Position numbers and translations under genes: made by a program
Assembly (NCBI GenBank): GCA_005883855.1
Contig: VBAU01000281.1
Location: 3,740 to 14,224, forward strand
Source: Bacteroidota bacterium
GTDB lineage: Bacteria > Bacteroidota > Bacteroidia > Chitinophagales > Chitinophagaceae
Direction of reading: 5' to 3'
Length of the DNA: 10,485 nucleotides
The notes under the pieces: generated by a model
What the model saw: only the letters and a program-made list of their open reading frames with translations
Databases searched by the model: none
Told to the model about the DNA's origin: nothing
In this document: positions 1 to 6,288 of the stretch, piece by piece
How the letters are laid out: each line of letters begins with the position of its first letter
Position numbering within the stretch: position 1 is the stretch's first letter

Positions 1-489
1 GCAACCAAAATTGAAAAGATCTTTGGCAGCTACGCATTTATTGAAGGTTGGGCACATTACTGCGAAATCATGATGAACGAACAGGAATTTGGAAATAACG
101 GCGACAGCGTGCAAGCGGCTAAATATAAACTGGCGCAATCGGGAGATGCATTGCTTCGTCTTTGCCGCTTATGCGTCTCGGTAAAAATGCATTGCCAGGG
201 CATGTCGGTGGATGATGGGACAAAATTTTTTATGGACAATTGGTACCAGGGTGAAAAGCCATCACGGCAGGAGGCCACTCGCGGATCCTTCGATCCCGGT
301 TATCTTTTCTATACTGTGGGCAAATTAGAAATACTCAAACTTCGCGATGACTTCAAAAAACAGGAAGGAGATAATTTTAACTTGAAGATATTTCACGACC
401 AGGTCCTCGACCATGGCATGCCACCCATTAGGCTGTTGCGTGAAAAATTACTAAAGGACAAAAATAGTTGGGGGAATATTTTGTATTGA
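1..489 (+). CDS. DUF885 family protein, 3' part (metallopeptidase-like)
   Basis: The reading frame is open from the first base, so the gene starts upstream of the window; 162 C-terminal residues are present. Codons 15-20 read EGWAHY, the hallmark of DUF885 (PF05960) proteins, and the end has the family's pattern DPGYLFYTVGKLEI, then a FHDQVLDHGMPP stretch and a closing LLREKLL helix. Full-length members are usually secreted proteins of about 550-600 residues with an HExxPGHH-type motif that would lie upstream of this window. By analogy with gluzincin peptidases, the Glu of EGWA may be a zinc ligand, but this is inference; the substrate is unknown. The Met at position 70 is internal to a conserved motif and is not the start. 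No terminator is obvious after the stop codon. Confidence 0.85.
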   Translation, partial: ATKIEKIFGSYAFIEGWAHYCEIMMNEQEFGNNGDSVQAAKYKLAQSGDALLRLCRLCVSVKMHCQGMSVDDGTKFFMDNWYQGEKPSRQEATRGSFDPGYLFYTVGKLEILKLRDDFKKQEGDNFNLKIFHDQVLDHGMPPIRLLREKLLKDKNSWGNILY

Positions 490-510
490 ATCAATCATGA
501 AAGATGATAG

Positions 511-654
511 GGCCTGCAGGCTTTTGCTTATGCAAAAGTGGGAAAAGTGGAGAAGGCAACGGAGTGCCTTGCAAAAATTCAACAGCGGCTTGTAGAAGAA
601 CCTGAATCGGTAGCAGAGGCAGATCTCGCATTCGTTTGGTCAGCGCTCGGTGAC
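511..654 (+). pseudogene. TPR-protein fragment (gene remnant)
   Basis: Frame 1 after the stop codons at 505 and 508 encodes GLQAFAYAKVGKVEKATECL, about ten charged residues, then ADLAFVWSALGD. This is the pattern of a tetratricopeptide pair as found at the C-terminus of TPR-containing regulators and kinases: a first helix A-x-A-K-x-G-K-x-x-x-A, an amphipathic second helix, then D-x-A-x-x-x-x-A-L-G-D opening the next repeat. There is no start codon with a usable context: the GTG at 538 lies inside the first helix. The TPR match ends at 652-654, two bases before the stop codon of the convergent M28 gene; beyond that the frame merely runs antisense through the peptidase. I read it as the leftover of a larger gene cut by deletion or rearrangement. 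A short functional peptide is less likely. Confidence 0.5.
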
Positions 655-655
655 G

Positions 656-2212
656 TCACAACGGTTCATCAAAATCAAATACAAACCGCCCGGCCTTTGG
701 TAAAGGCTTGCGAGGCATCATCTCATCCCGCATTGCTGCGTTGTATACAAATGCTGCCACAATTACAGCAGCCTGTTTGAGATCGTCAATGGACAGGTGA
801 TCAAAAACATCCATATTGCTATGATGGGTCCGTGTTTCATACTCAAGCGGATCTTGTATGAACTGAAAACCAGGAATACCAACGGCGTCGAATGAAATAT
901 GGTCAGTTGAACCCGTATTACTGCGTGTGATCCCGGTAGCACCCATATCTGCAAATGGCTCTAGCCAGGCTTTAAATATATCCGCAACCTGTTCGTTGTT
1001 TTGCAAGAAGATCCCCCGAATCTTTCCGGAACCGTTATCGAGATTGAAGTATACGGAGATATTTTTTTGCTCGGGTTTAAGGTTCATATCTTTTGGGTCA
1101 CCAAAATGTTTTTTCACATATCCGAAAGATCCGAGCAATCCCTGTTCCTCCCCGCCCCACAATGCAATTCGAATAGTACGGCGTGGCTGAATGTTTAGGC
1201 TTTTAAGGATACGCATCGCTTCCATCATCACGATACAACCCGCTCCATTGTCGGTTGCGCCGGTACCACTGTGCCACGAATCGAGGTGAGCACCGAGCAT
1301 GACTACCTGGGCTTTTAAATTTGGATCACTTCCCGGGATTTCACCAATAACATTGTAACCAGTGAGATCGTCGGTATAGAATTTATGGTTCAGATTTATT
1401 TCCAACTGCACCCTCTTGTTATCCTCTGCTAAACGTTCTAACCTCAGGTAATCCTCTGTTGACACCATCATTTCGGGCAATGTAGCCTGGTAGTTTTTTG
1501 CAAAAGCTGGTGTCCCATCAACAAAAATTGTCCCATCTCTGCCTGTGGCGTTTTCTGAAAGTAAAGCCAGCGCTCCCTTAGATTCTAAATATATTTTGGT
1601 GCGGTATCTTGATTGAATCATCGGGATGTATACTTCAAGCATTGTGCGACTGAACATATACATGTCCGCCATTTTATTCAATATCGAATCCGGATAGCGG
1701 GTTGCATATGCAGTAAATGCACCCCGTAGATTTTTCTCGCGGGCCTTAGTCATTATAATTTTCCCTTTCAGAGAGCTTCCCATTTTATCAATGTTGGCCG
1801 AATCAAGTTTATCGAGCAATATCACTTGCGCCGATATGTTTTTTTGTGTGCCTTTGGTCCATGCAACCGGATAAGCAATCAACGGCTGATAATACGGGAC
1901 TTTCATGGCGATGTAAGAGGCTTCGGTGCTCCAACCTTTACCGAACTCGCCCCACGGTTCCGGACCAGCGTTTTGTAATCCCCACTCCTTGAAAGTTTGA
2001 GTAATCCAGGTCACTGCTCGCCTGAAGCCCGGCGAATTGGTTAACCTCGACCCACAGACATCTGTAATGTTGTGAGCGATCACGGTGATCTGCGAGTGAT
2101 TTCTCTCATCATCTCTTATTTTTTCCATCACCTGCAGATCCACTTTCTCCTGCGAGAAAGCAACTGTAAAAACAAATAAAATGACTGTTGATGTGCAGAA
2201 TACCTTTTTCAT
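656..2212 (-). CDS. M28 family metallopeptidase, carboxypeptidase Q-like, secreted
   Basis: This 518-residue protein starts with a signal peptide (MKKVFCTSTVILFVFTVAFS, cut near Gln21), so it acts in the periplasm or outside the cell. The N-terminal 280 residues include a PA-like inserted region. The C-terminal half is a dizinc peptidase domain with every M28 residue visible: His309 in GAHLDSW, bridging Asp321 in GATDNGAG, catalytic Glu355 and ligand Glu356 in GGEEQGLLGS, Asp392 in NLDNGSGK and His438 in STDHISF. The spacing and the GAHLDSW-x-x-GTGATD motif fit the plasma glutamate carboxypeptidase (carboxypeptidase Q) branch, which cleaves dipeptides or N-terminal residues; the true substrate here is inferred. 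The protein looks intact. The start is supported by the signal peptide; no Shine-Dalgarno is seen. The gene converges on the DUF885 gene and TPR remnant. Confidence 0.93.
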   Translation of the reverse strand: MKKVFCTSTVILFVFTVAFSQEKVDLQVMEKIRDDERNHSQITVIAHNITDVCGSRLTNSPGFRRAVTWITQTFKEWGLQNAGPEPWGEFGKGWSTEASYIAMKVPYYQPLIAYPVAWTKGTQKNISAQVILLDKLDSANIDKMGSSLKGKIIMTKAREKNLRGAFTAYATRYPDSILNKMADMYMFSRTMLEVYIPMIQSRYRTKIYLESKGALALLSENATGRDGTIFVDGTPAFAKNYQATLPEMMVSTEDYLRLERLAEDNKRVQLEINLNHKFYTDDLTGYNVIGEIPGSDPNLKAQVVMLGAHLDSWHSGTGATDNGAGCIVMMEAMRILKSLNIQPRRTIRIALWGGEEQGLLGSFGYVKKHFGDPKDMNLKPEQKNISVYFNLDNGSGKIRGIFLQNNEQVADIFKAWLEPFADMGATGITRSNTGSTDHISFDAVGIPGFQFIQDPLEYETRTHHSNMDVFDHLSIDDLKQAAVIVAAFVYNAAMRDEMMPRKPLPKAGRFVFDFDEPL

Positions 2213-2286
2213 AAGCAGTAAAATTCACAACAAATTATGGATTTGATTCAACAATGAAAAAAAGCGGAAAGGCCTGGAAAAATGAA

Positions 2287-2302
2287 CCTGCCTACCGGCA
2301 GG
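2287..2302 (-). terminator. Palindromic hairpin, possible terminator / REP-like unit
   Basis: CCTGCC-TACC-GGCAGG forms a 6-bp GC-rich stem with a 4-base loop. Read on the minus strand it lies about 90 bases past the stop of the L,D-transpeptidase gene and is followed by TTCATTTTT, so it could end that transcript. The same GC-rich core (CCTGCCGGCA) appears again near 2877, inside that gene, which fits a dispersed palindrome instead. The two readings do not exclude each other. Confidence 0.35.
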
Positions 2303-2343
2303 CAGCCAAGGAAGAGAGACTGCAGGAAGACGAAGTAAGGCTC

Positions 2344-2385
2344 ATTCAATATTCATCGTTCGGTGTTCCTTGTTCGATATTCAGC
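2344..2385. repeat. Heptanucleotide tandem repeat, six units
   Basis: Six consecutive 7-bp units start at 2344, 2351, 2358, 2365, 2372 and 2379. All have the form [AG]TTCNNN, with TTC invariant at positions 2-4 and the other bases varying. The array ends eight bases before the stop codon of the L,D-transpeptidase gene. It has no coding sense in any frame and resembles the 7-bp arrays in glnS (8533-8560 and 8600-8634) in unit length and degeneracy. Confidence 0.7.
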
Positions 2386-2392
2386 AAGCGGG

Positions 2393-3043
2393 TTAATTGT
2401 ATATCCACAAAATGATGGGCTTTTTTGCCTTGTCAATAACAAAGGCAAGTCTTTCAAAAAAAGCAGTTGAAACCATCGGGCAACCAAAACTGTTGCATAC
2501 ATCTTTCGGGTAGATTTCTTCATTTGGGATGCAACTAAAGCCATGTAGCACGACCGCACGTCGATAAGCATTCGAATTAGTGTTGTCGAGACCATATAGC
2601 TTATAAGATGTTCCATATTGGCCGCGGTATTTCTCACCGATTTTATATTTTCCCGATGAGCTGCAACCACATCCGGGCACGTTTGAAAATTTGGCGTCCG
2701 TCAAAAAACCTTCTTTGCAACTTCCGTGTGCAACCAGGCCAGAAATGAGGACTACATTTTTCTCGAGATCATAAACAAAAAATCTCTTTCTCCCTGAGTG
2801 AATGCTCATGTCGACAAAAAAACAATAGTCGGTAGAGTAGCCATTTAGTATCGCGTAGCTTCTTGCTTGCATTGACCTGCCGGCAAATGGCGAGACGTAA
2901 AGTGGCTTGCTGGCGAACACAGGGGCAGGAGTTTCCTTTACCTCGGGGATGGGCCGTTCTGTTTTTTTGTTCATGAATATCCCGCAGGAAGCAAATAATA
3001 TAACACAAGCCAGCGCGCAGAGCACATAATAATGGCATTTCAT
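2393..3043 (-). CDS. Murein L,D-transpeptidase catalytic domain protein (YkuD_2), lipoprotein
   Basis: The 216-residue product belongs to the YkuD_2 family (PF13645), whose members are related to L,D-transpeptidases that cross-link or modify peptidoglycan through a cysteine thioester. The catalytic motif is visible: His167 in VVLHGFS and Cys188 in SFGCP (S185-x-G187-C188-P). Upstream blocks FSNVPGCGCSSSGKYKIGEKY (residues 119-139) and GTSYKLYGLD are typical of the family. The N-terminus is a lipoprotein signal (hydrophobic residues 7-19, then Cys20 in LFASC-G), so the enzyme should be anchored to a membrane and face the periplasm. Cys20 is followed by no acidic run, so surface export is not indicated. 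Cross-linking activity itself is inferred; some family members may act as hydrolases. It is transcribed alone, away from the SnoaL gene's terminator. Confidence 0.88.
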   Translation of the reverse strand: MKCHYYVLCALACVILFASCGIFMNKKTERPIPEVKETPAPVFASKPLYVSPFAGRSMQARSYAILNGYSTDYCFFVDMSIHSGRKRFFVYDLEKNVVLISGLVAHGSCKEGFLTDAKFSNVPGCGCSSSGKYKIGEKYRGQYGTSYKLYGLDNTNSNAYRRAVVLHGFSCIPNEEIYPKDVCNSFGCPMVSTAFFERLAFVIDKAKKPIILWIYN

Positions 3044-3059
3044 AGGGACGGCATTTGTA

Positions 3060-3067
3060 ACAAGATA
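3060..3067 (-). promoter_or_regulatory. Possible -7 box of the L,D-transpeptidase gene
   Basis: The minus strand reads TATCTTGT here, a near match to the Bacteroidota -7 consensus TAnnTTTG, 16 bases before the ATG at 3043. No clear -33 TTG is seen at the right distance, so this is tentative. Confidence 0.25.
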
Positions 3068-3074
3068 GACGGAA

Positions 3075-3158
3075 ATGAAAAAATATTATAGTAGCAGCCG
3101 AAATCCTAAACAAGGCGTGGATAACTATTTGCGGGAAACGCAGCACAAGCGGGGCTAA
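3075..3158 (+). CDS. Possible small ORF, 27 residues, basic
   Basis: An ATG at 3075 opens a 27-codon frame ending in TAA at 3156-3158. The peptide starts MKKYYSSSRNPKQG and ends ETQHKRG; it is rich in Lys, Arg, Tyr and polar residues, with no hydrophobic segment. It lies in the gap between two minus-strand genes and is divergent from the transpeptidase, 31 bases from its start codon. I recognise no family. An ORF this short can arise by chance, so only conservation in relatives would make it a gene. Confidence 0.18.
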   Translation: MKKYYSSSRNPKQGVDNYLRETQHKRG

Positions 3159-3183
3159 TACTTAGAGAAAGATGCACTCGAAT

Positions 3184-3213
3184 TAAATCAAAACGGGGCC
3201 CGGCGGCCCCGTT
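3184..3213 (-). terminator. Rho-independent terminator of the SnoaL-like gene
   Basis: A perfect 9-bp stem (AACGGGGCC at 3192-3200 pairing with GGCCCCGTT at 3205-3213) encloses a 4-base loop. On the minus strand it is followed by TTTTGATTTAATT. It begins 23 bases past the stop codon of the SnoaL-like gene, where a terminator for that gene would be expected, and it separates it from the transpeptidase gene. Confidence 0.8.
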
Positions 3214-3236
3214 CATATGAGCGAGCGAAATGCGCG

Positions 3237-3683
3237 TCAGGCATGTGCTTCATGAATTTCCAAGAGTCCTAGTTGCATCATCATTCCAGCCAGGTCAGGA
3301 TAAGTTCTGACTTCAACAAATTTTCCATTCTTAACCTTACCGAAGTAGCATCCTTTATTGGTGACTTTTTTGTTAGTCGCAGGAATTTCAGGCTGGTCAC
3401 CTACCTTCAGCGGTCCTGTGTTTGTTCCGCTGAATTCAAGCTCGATCGCAATCTTGTCGTCTGCGACAATTGTGTTCAGCGTCTTCATTTTTAAATCAGG
3501 AAACCCTACGATCCAGTTCTTGAGAAACTCCTCCGCTCCGGCTTTTCCTCTAATGGGTACAGGGGTGGCTGTGTCATGCCAGACAACATTTTCGTCAACG
3601 TAGGTAGCGAATTTTTTTGTGTCATGACGATTCCATGAATCGATCACCTCCTCATGAAGTCTTAGGATATCATTGGCACTCAT
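3237..3683 (-). CDS. SnoaL-like / ester cyclase family protein (NTF2-like fold)
   Basis: The 148-residue product is a complete single-domain SnoaL-like protein. Visible family features are an N-terminal helix with SWNRHD (16-21), then DENVVWHD (30-37), GFPDLKMK (60-67), FSGTNTGP (84-91), IPATNKKV (100-107) and the closing YPDLAGMMMQLGLL (118-131). These proteins form an alpha+beta barrel with a hydrophobic pocket; characterised relatives cyclise polyketide esters, but most have no known substrate, so no reaction is assigned. There is no signal peptide, so it is cytoplasmic. A very strong Shine-Dalgarno precedes the start, unlike every other gene here, and a terminator follows. It is therefore a single-gene transcript, divergent from the S41 peptidase. 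Confidence 0.87.
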   Translation of the reverse strand: MSANDILRLHEEVIDSWNRHDTKKFATYVDENVVWHDTATPVPIRGKAGAEEFLKNWIVGFPDLKMKTLNTIVADDKIAIELEFSGTNTGPLKVGDQPEIPATNKKVTNKGCYFGKVKNGKFVEVRTYPDLAGMMMQLGLLEIHEAHA

Positions 3684-3687
3684 GATG

Positions 3688-3696
3688 ACCTCCTTT
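3688..3696 (-). promoter_or_regulatory. Strong Shine-Dalgarno sequence
   Basis: The minus strand reads AAAGGAGGT, with five bases between GGAGG and the ATG at 3683. It is nearly a full complement to the usual 16S rRNA 3' end and fixes the start of the SnoaL-like gene. Strong Shine-Dalgarno sequences are uncommon in Bacteroidota; the other starts in this window show none. Confidence 0.8.
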
Positions 3697-3932
3697 TTTT
3701 GAAGATTAGTTTAACAATTAGATGCTGTTCTAATGAACTTTTTACAGAACTAAAGGTTAGCCAAATTCTGGCAAAGAAAAAATTGAATTTTTTGTTTGCA
3801 TCTGCGGAAAAAATTTTTTTGCACAGGGCCAGGTCGCGTGCCATAGGTCGGTCCCGACGTAACCACCATGAAAACAAGTAATGAAAGCAATGCCGATCGC
3901 AGATTGACGTTTCGCTGCGCCGCACATTTCGC

Positions 3933-3940
3933 TATCTTGG
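3933..3940 (+). promoter_or_regulatory. Possible -7 box of the S41 peptidase gene
   Basis: TATCTTGG differs from TAnnTTTG at one position and ends four bases before the ATG at 3945. If used, the mRNA would have almost no leader. No convincing -33 element is placed correctly. Confidence 0.3.
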
Positions 3941-3944
3941 AGTT

Positions 3945-5201
3945 ATGGGAAAACTATTTCTGCTGAACGCCTCTTTATTCTTCTCTGGATGTGTGTTTGG
4001 GCAACATCCCACAACACAGTACAAACAAGACTTCGATTACTTCTGGGCCACCATTCGTGATAATTATTCCTACTGGGACAAGAAACAAACAAACTGGGAC
4101 AAAGTAAAGACCATTTGTGCACCCCTGGTTGACACTATTACAACAAGAACAAGCTTTATCGGGATCTTAGAGAAAGCATTTTATGAGATATACGATCATC
4201 ATGCTTCACTGAATACAAACACACCGGAATCGCAGCGATTGGTTCCTTCAGGTACAGACTTATGGGCTGAGTATGTCAATGGCATGCCGATTGTCATAGA
4301 AGTGAAACAGGGATCAGGTGCTGAGAGGGCCGGCATCCGGGCTGGCATGAAACTCAACTCATTTAATGATATCTCAATCGAGAAAGCCCTGCAGTCATTT
4401 TTACCGAAAAGTTTAAACAAGCCCGATATTGAAGCAAAAAATTATGCATTGCGAGTCTTGTTAGCGGGGAAGCATTCAGAGAATAGAAAGATCGGCGTTA
4501 TGAATCAAAATCAAATACAAGATTTTTTCCCTGATCAACCTGTTAATTTGTTGGAAGCCCATGGCGACCACAGTGAATTGGAATTCAAAATTGTGCAGGG
4601 AAATGCTGGCTATATACTCTTCAATAACTCCCTGGGTGATAACAGGCTTATTGACGTTTTTGATTCCGCCGTGACGGCTTTACAACACACCAGGGCTCTT
4701 ATCATTGATCTGCGGAATACGCCTTCAGGAGGCAACACGTCTGTTACCCGCGCGATATTGGGCCGATTTATCAGCAGGGAAGGATTTTATCAAAAACATG
4801 AATTGACCTCGGAAGAAAAAGAGACTGGCATCAAAAGAAAGTGGGTGGAGATCGTGTCGCCGAGAAAACCAGTTTATAAGAATCCCGTCGTCGTGTTGGT
4901 TGATCACTGGACCGGATCTGTAGGTGAGGGAATTGCCATCGGCTTTGATGCTTTGAAAAGGGCCACAATCATCGGGACGAAAATGGCGGGGCTGAACGGA
5001 GCGGTTTATTCTTTTGCAATGCCAAATACCATGATTGGATTTTCCTTTCCTGCTGAAAAGCTTTTTCATGTCAATGGCACTCCACGGGAAAATTTCATAC
5101 CCACCATTGACGTTGATCTTACAAAGAAGAGAAAGGGCGATGATCTCATTCTGCAGCACGCGCTGAAATTTATTTCACGACAGTTCGAGAGAAAAAAATA
5201 G
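3945..5201 (+). CDS. S41 family peptidase, exported
   Basis: This 418-residue protein has an N-terminal export signal (residues 1-19); FFSGC at 12-16 could alternatively be a lipobox with Cys16 lipidated. An N-terminal helical region carries DHHASL (84-89), matching the conserved D-x-H-x-x-L of tricorn/CtpA-type peptidases. A PDZ-like region follows (about 108-150, with GSGAERAGIRAGMKL). The catalytic domain includes ALIIDLRNTPSGGN (251-264), the nucleophile region DHWTGSVGEG (Ser325) and GTKMAGLNGA (344-353). The ending PTIDVDLTKKRKGDDLILQHAL is typical. I see His86 and Ser325 as likely catalytic residues, closer to tricorn-like than to Ser/Lys enzymes, but the mechanism is inferred. Target peptides are unknown. 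It is the first gene of the plus-strand block; the next gene starts 169 bases on. Confidence 0.88.
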   Translation: MGKLFLLNASLFFSGCVFGQHPTTQYKQDFDYFWATIRDNYSYWDKKQTNWDKVKTICAPLVDTITTRTSFIGILEKAFYEIYDHHASLNTNTPESQRLVPSGTDLWAEYVNGMPIVIEVKQGSGAERAGIRAGMKLNSFNDISIEKALQSFLPKSLNKPDIEAKNYALRVLLAGKHSENRKIGVMNQNQIQDFFPDQPVNLLEAHGDHSELEFKIVQGNAGYILFNNSLGDNRLIDVFDSAVTALQHTRALIIDLRNTPSGGNTSVTRAILGRFISREGFYQKHELTSEEKETGIKRKWVEIVSPRKPVYKNPVVVLVDHWTGSVGEGIAIGFDALKRATIIGTKMAGLNGAVYSFAMPNTMIGFSFPAEKLFHVNGTPRENFIPTIDVDLTKKRKGDDLILQHALKFISRQFERKK

Positions 5202-5215
5202 AGATCATTTATGGC

Positions 5216-5350
5216 ATGAATCGACCGTCCTTTGTTTTTGTGTTTGCCATAGTCGCGACAATGGGAGAGTCGATTTCACAGCCTGGGTTTCCTTACATCA
5301 CAGCAAACAACCGCAAAACAGGATTTCACATTATTTTCCTGGTTTTATGA
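5216..5350 (+). CDS. Possible small exported ORF or decayed gene start, 44 residues
   Basis: Fourteen bases after the S41 stop an ATG opens a 44-codon frame. It begins MNRPSFVFVFAIVATMG, then ESISQPGFPYIT, which looks like a signal peptide with a cut before Gln22, and ends in a hydrophobic HIIFLVL. The mature part would be only about 22 residues and matches no family I know. It could be the surviving start of a lost secreted protein gene or a chance frame. Confidence 0.22.
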   Translation: MNRPSFVFVFAIVATMGESISQPGFPYITANNRKTGFHIIFLVL

Positions 5351-5352
5351 GC

Positions 5353-5360
5353 TATCTTTT
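5353..5360 (+). promoter_or_regulatory. Possible -7 box of the cytochrome gene
   Basis: TATCTTTT differs from TAnnTTTG only in the last base and lies 10 bases before the ATG at 5371, so the transcript would have a very short leader. A -33 TTG is not evident. Confidence 0.35.
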
Positions 5361-5370
5361 TTAAAAACTC

Positions 5371-5856
5371 ATGAAGAAATTACTTGCTTGCTCGCTGCTC
5401 ATCGTCCTGGTCATCATCGCCTTTTCTTCAATCTCTTTTTCTCCAGGTAAGATCGATCACGGCAATTCTTTCATTGACACCCTGGAAGAGGAGAGGCTTA
5501 AATACGTGAAACAGGTATTAGAAAACATCAAGGGCAAAGAAAAGATGAATGCCGATTCGGTATTCAAAAACATACAATTATTCAAAGGCACCAAAAACTT
5601 TACCGCCGAACATTTTTTAATGATGATGGACTTTGGGTGGGGTAAAGGTCTTGGCGTCAGTTGCACCTATTGCCATGATCCTGCAAAATGGGAGTCGGAT
5701 GAAAAGCGGACAAAACTGATCGCAAGGGAAATGTATGGCATACGCCAGCTAGTAAATGATAAATTAAAAAGCATACAAGGTTTGCAATCGGCACAGCCGC
5801 TGATCAATTGTGGTACTTGTCACCAGGGCAAACCGATACCCGATAAGGAGTGGTAA
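5371..5856 (+). CDS. Diheme c-type cytochrome, reaction-centre cytochrome c subunit-like
   Basis: The 161-residue protein has an N-terminal hydrophobic segment (residues 4-22) acting as signal peptide or membrane anchor. Two covalent haem sites are present: Cys98-Thr-Tyr-Cys101-His102 and Cys147-Gly-Thr-Cys150-His151. The context of each (VFKNIQLFKG, then FLMMMDFGWGKGLGVSCTYC, then RTKLIAREMYGIR, then INCGTCHQGKPIP) matches the photosynthetic reaction centre cytochrome c subunit family (PF02276). By analogy, axial Met ligands would come from the helices before each haem site, likely one of Met84-86 and Met121. The classical subunit has four haems and about 300 residues; this is half that. No photosynthesis gene is nearby, so a periplasmic electron carrier role is inferred with an unknown partner. 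Haem attachment needs a cytochrome c maturation system elsewhere. Confidence 0.87.
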   Translation: MKKLLACSLLIVLVIIAFSSISFSPGKIDHGNSFIDTLEEERLKYVKQVLENIKGKEKMNADSVFKNIQLFKGTKNFTAEHFLMMMDFGWGKGLGVSCTYCHDPAKWESDEKRTKLIAREMYGIRQLVNDKLKSIQGLQSAQPLINCGTCHQGKPIPDKEW

Positions 5857-6288
5857 ACTCTGAACGCACCCGCTTCAATACACGATATCTCGCGCACTTA
5901 CCGACAGAGCACAAGCTAAAAAAGGAAACGATAAAGCATCCTCTATCCAATGATCTTATTTTTCTTTTTCATTCCGCCTTTTATATGGTCTGAAAGGCGT
6001 GGGGTTAGGGCAACGACAGTTAGTGTGGGATTCGGCGCTGCTGCAGTCGCATAGCTGCGCTTCATGCAAATTATTTTGCGTGATCAAATGTAATAAAACG
6101 CCGGAGGTCATTGCGACGATCCGGTTTAAATTGTCATCTTTTCGGCCCGTGCTCATGATACAGATCAACGATCATTTCCAGAAATGTCAAAAAAAATTTT
6201 TGATTCCCATTTTCTCCTTACCTTATCGTTTCTCTTCCGCCTCTTACAATATAGTTTCTATTTTTTAACTTCTAAAAGCCACACATTT
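5857..6288 (+). other. 432-base gap without a convincing gene
   Basis: Short frames occur on both strands, but none shows a motif, signal peptide or plausible start. A 7-bp inverted repeat (CGCCTTT at 5975-5981, AAAGGCG at 5993-5999) could form a hairpin with an 11-base loop, without a downstream T-run on either strand. GTCATTGCGA at 6107-6116 is the inverse of part of the repeat at 7401-7412. The last 100 bases are AT-rich, as expected of a promoter region for the gene at 6289, but no good TAnnTTTG is found. Confidence 0.5.

Noticed and set aside
2353..3146. Further minus-strand frames overlapping the L,D-transpeptidase gene
   Set aside because: They are out-of-frame shadows of the catalytic-domain gene, which has intact His167 and Cys188 motifs.
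5956..6268. Overlapping short frames on both strands in the 432-base gap
   Set aside because: Composition looks random, with no motif or signal peptide, and the plus-strand frame runs into the upstream region of the next gene.
6184..6288. Earlier ATG for the duplicated-domain secreted protein
   Set aside because: It would place about 35 residues, including a second hydrophobic stretch, before a signal peptide that is well formed from the ATG at 6289.
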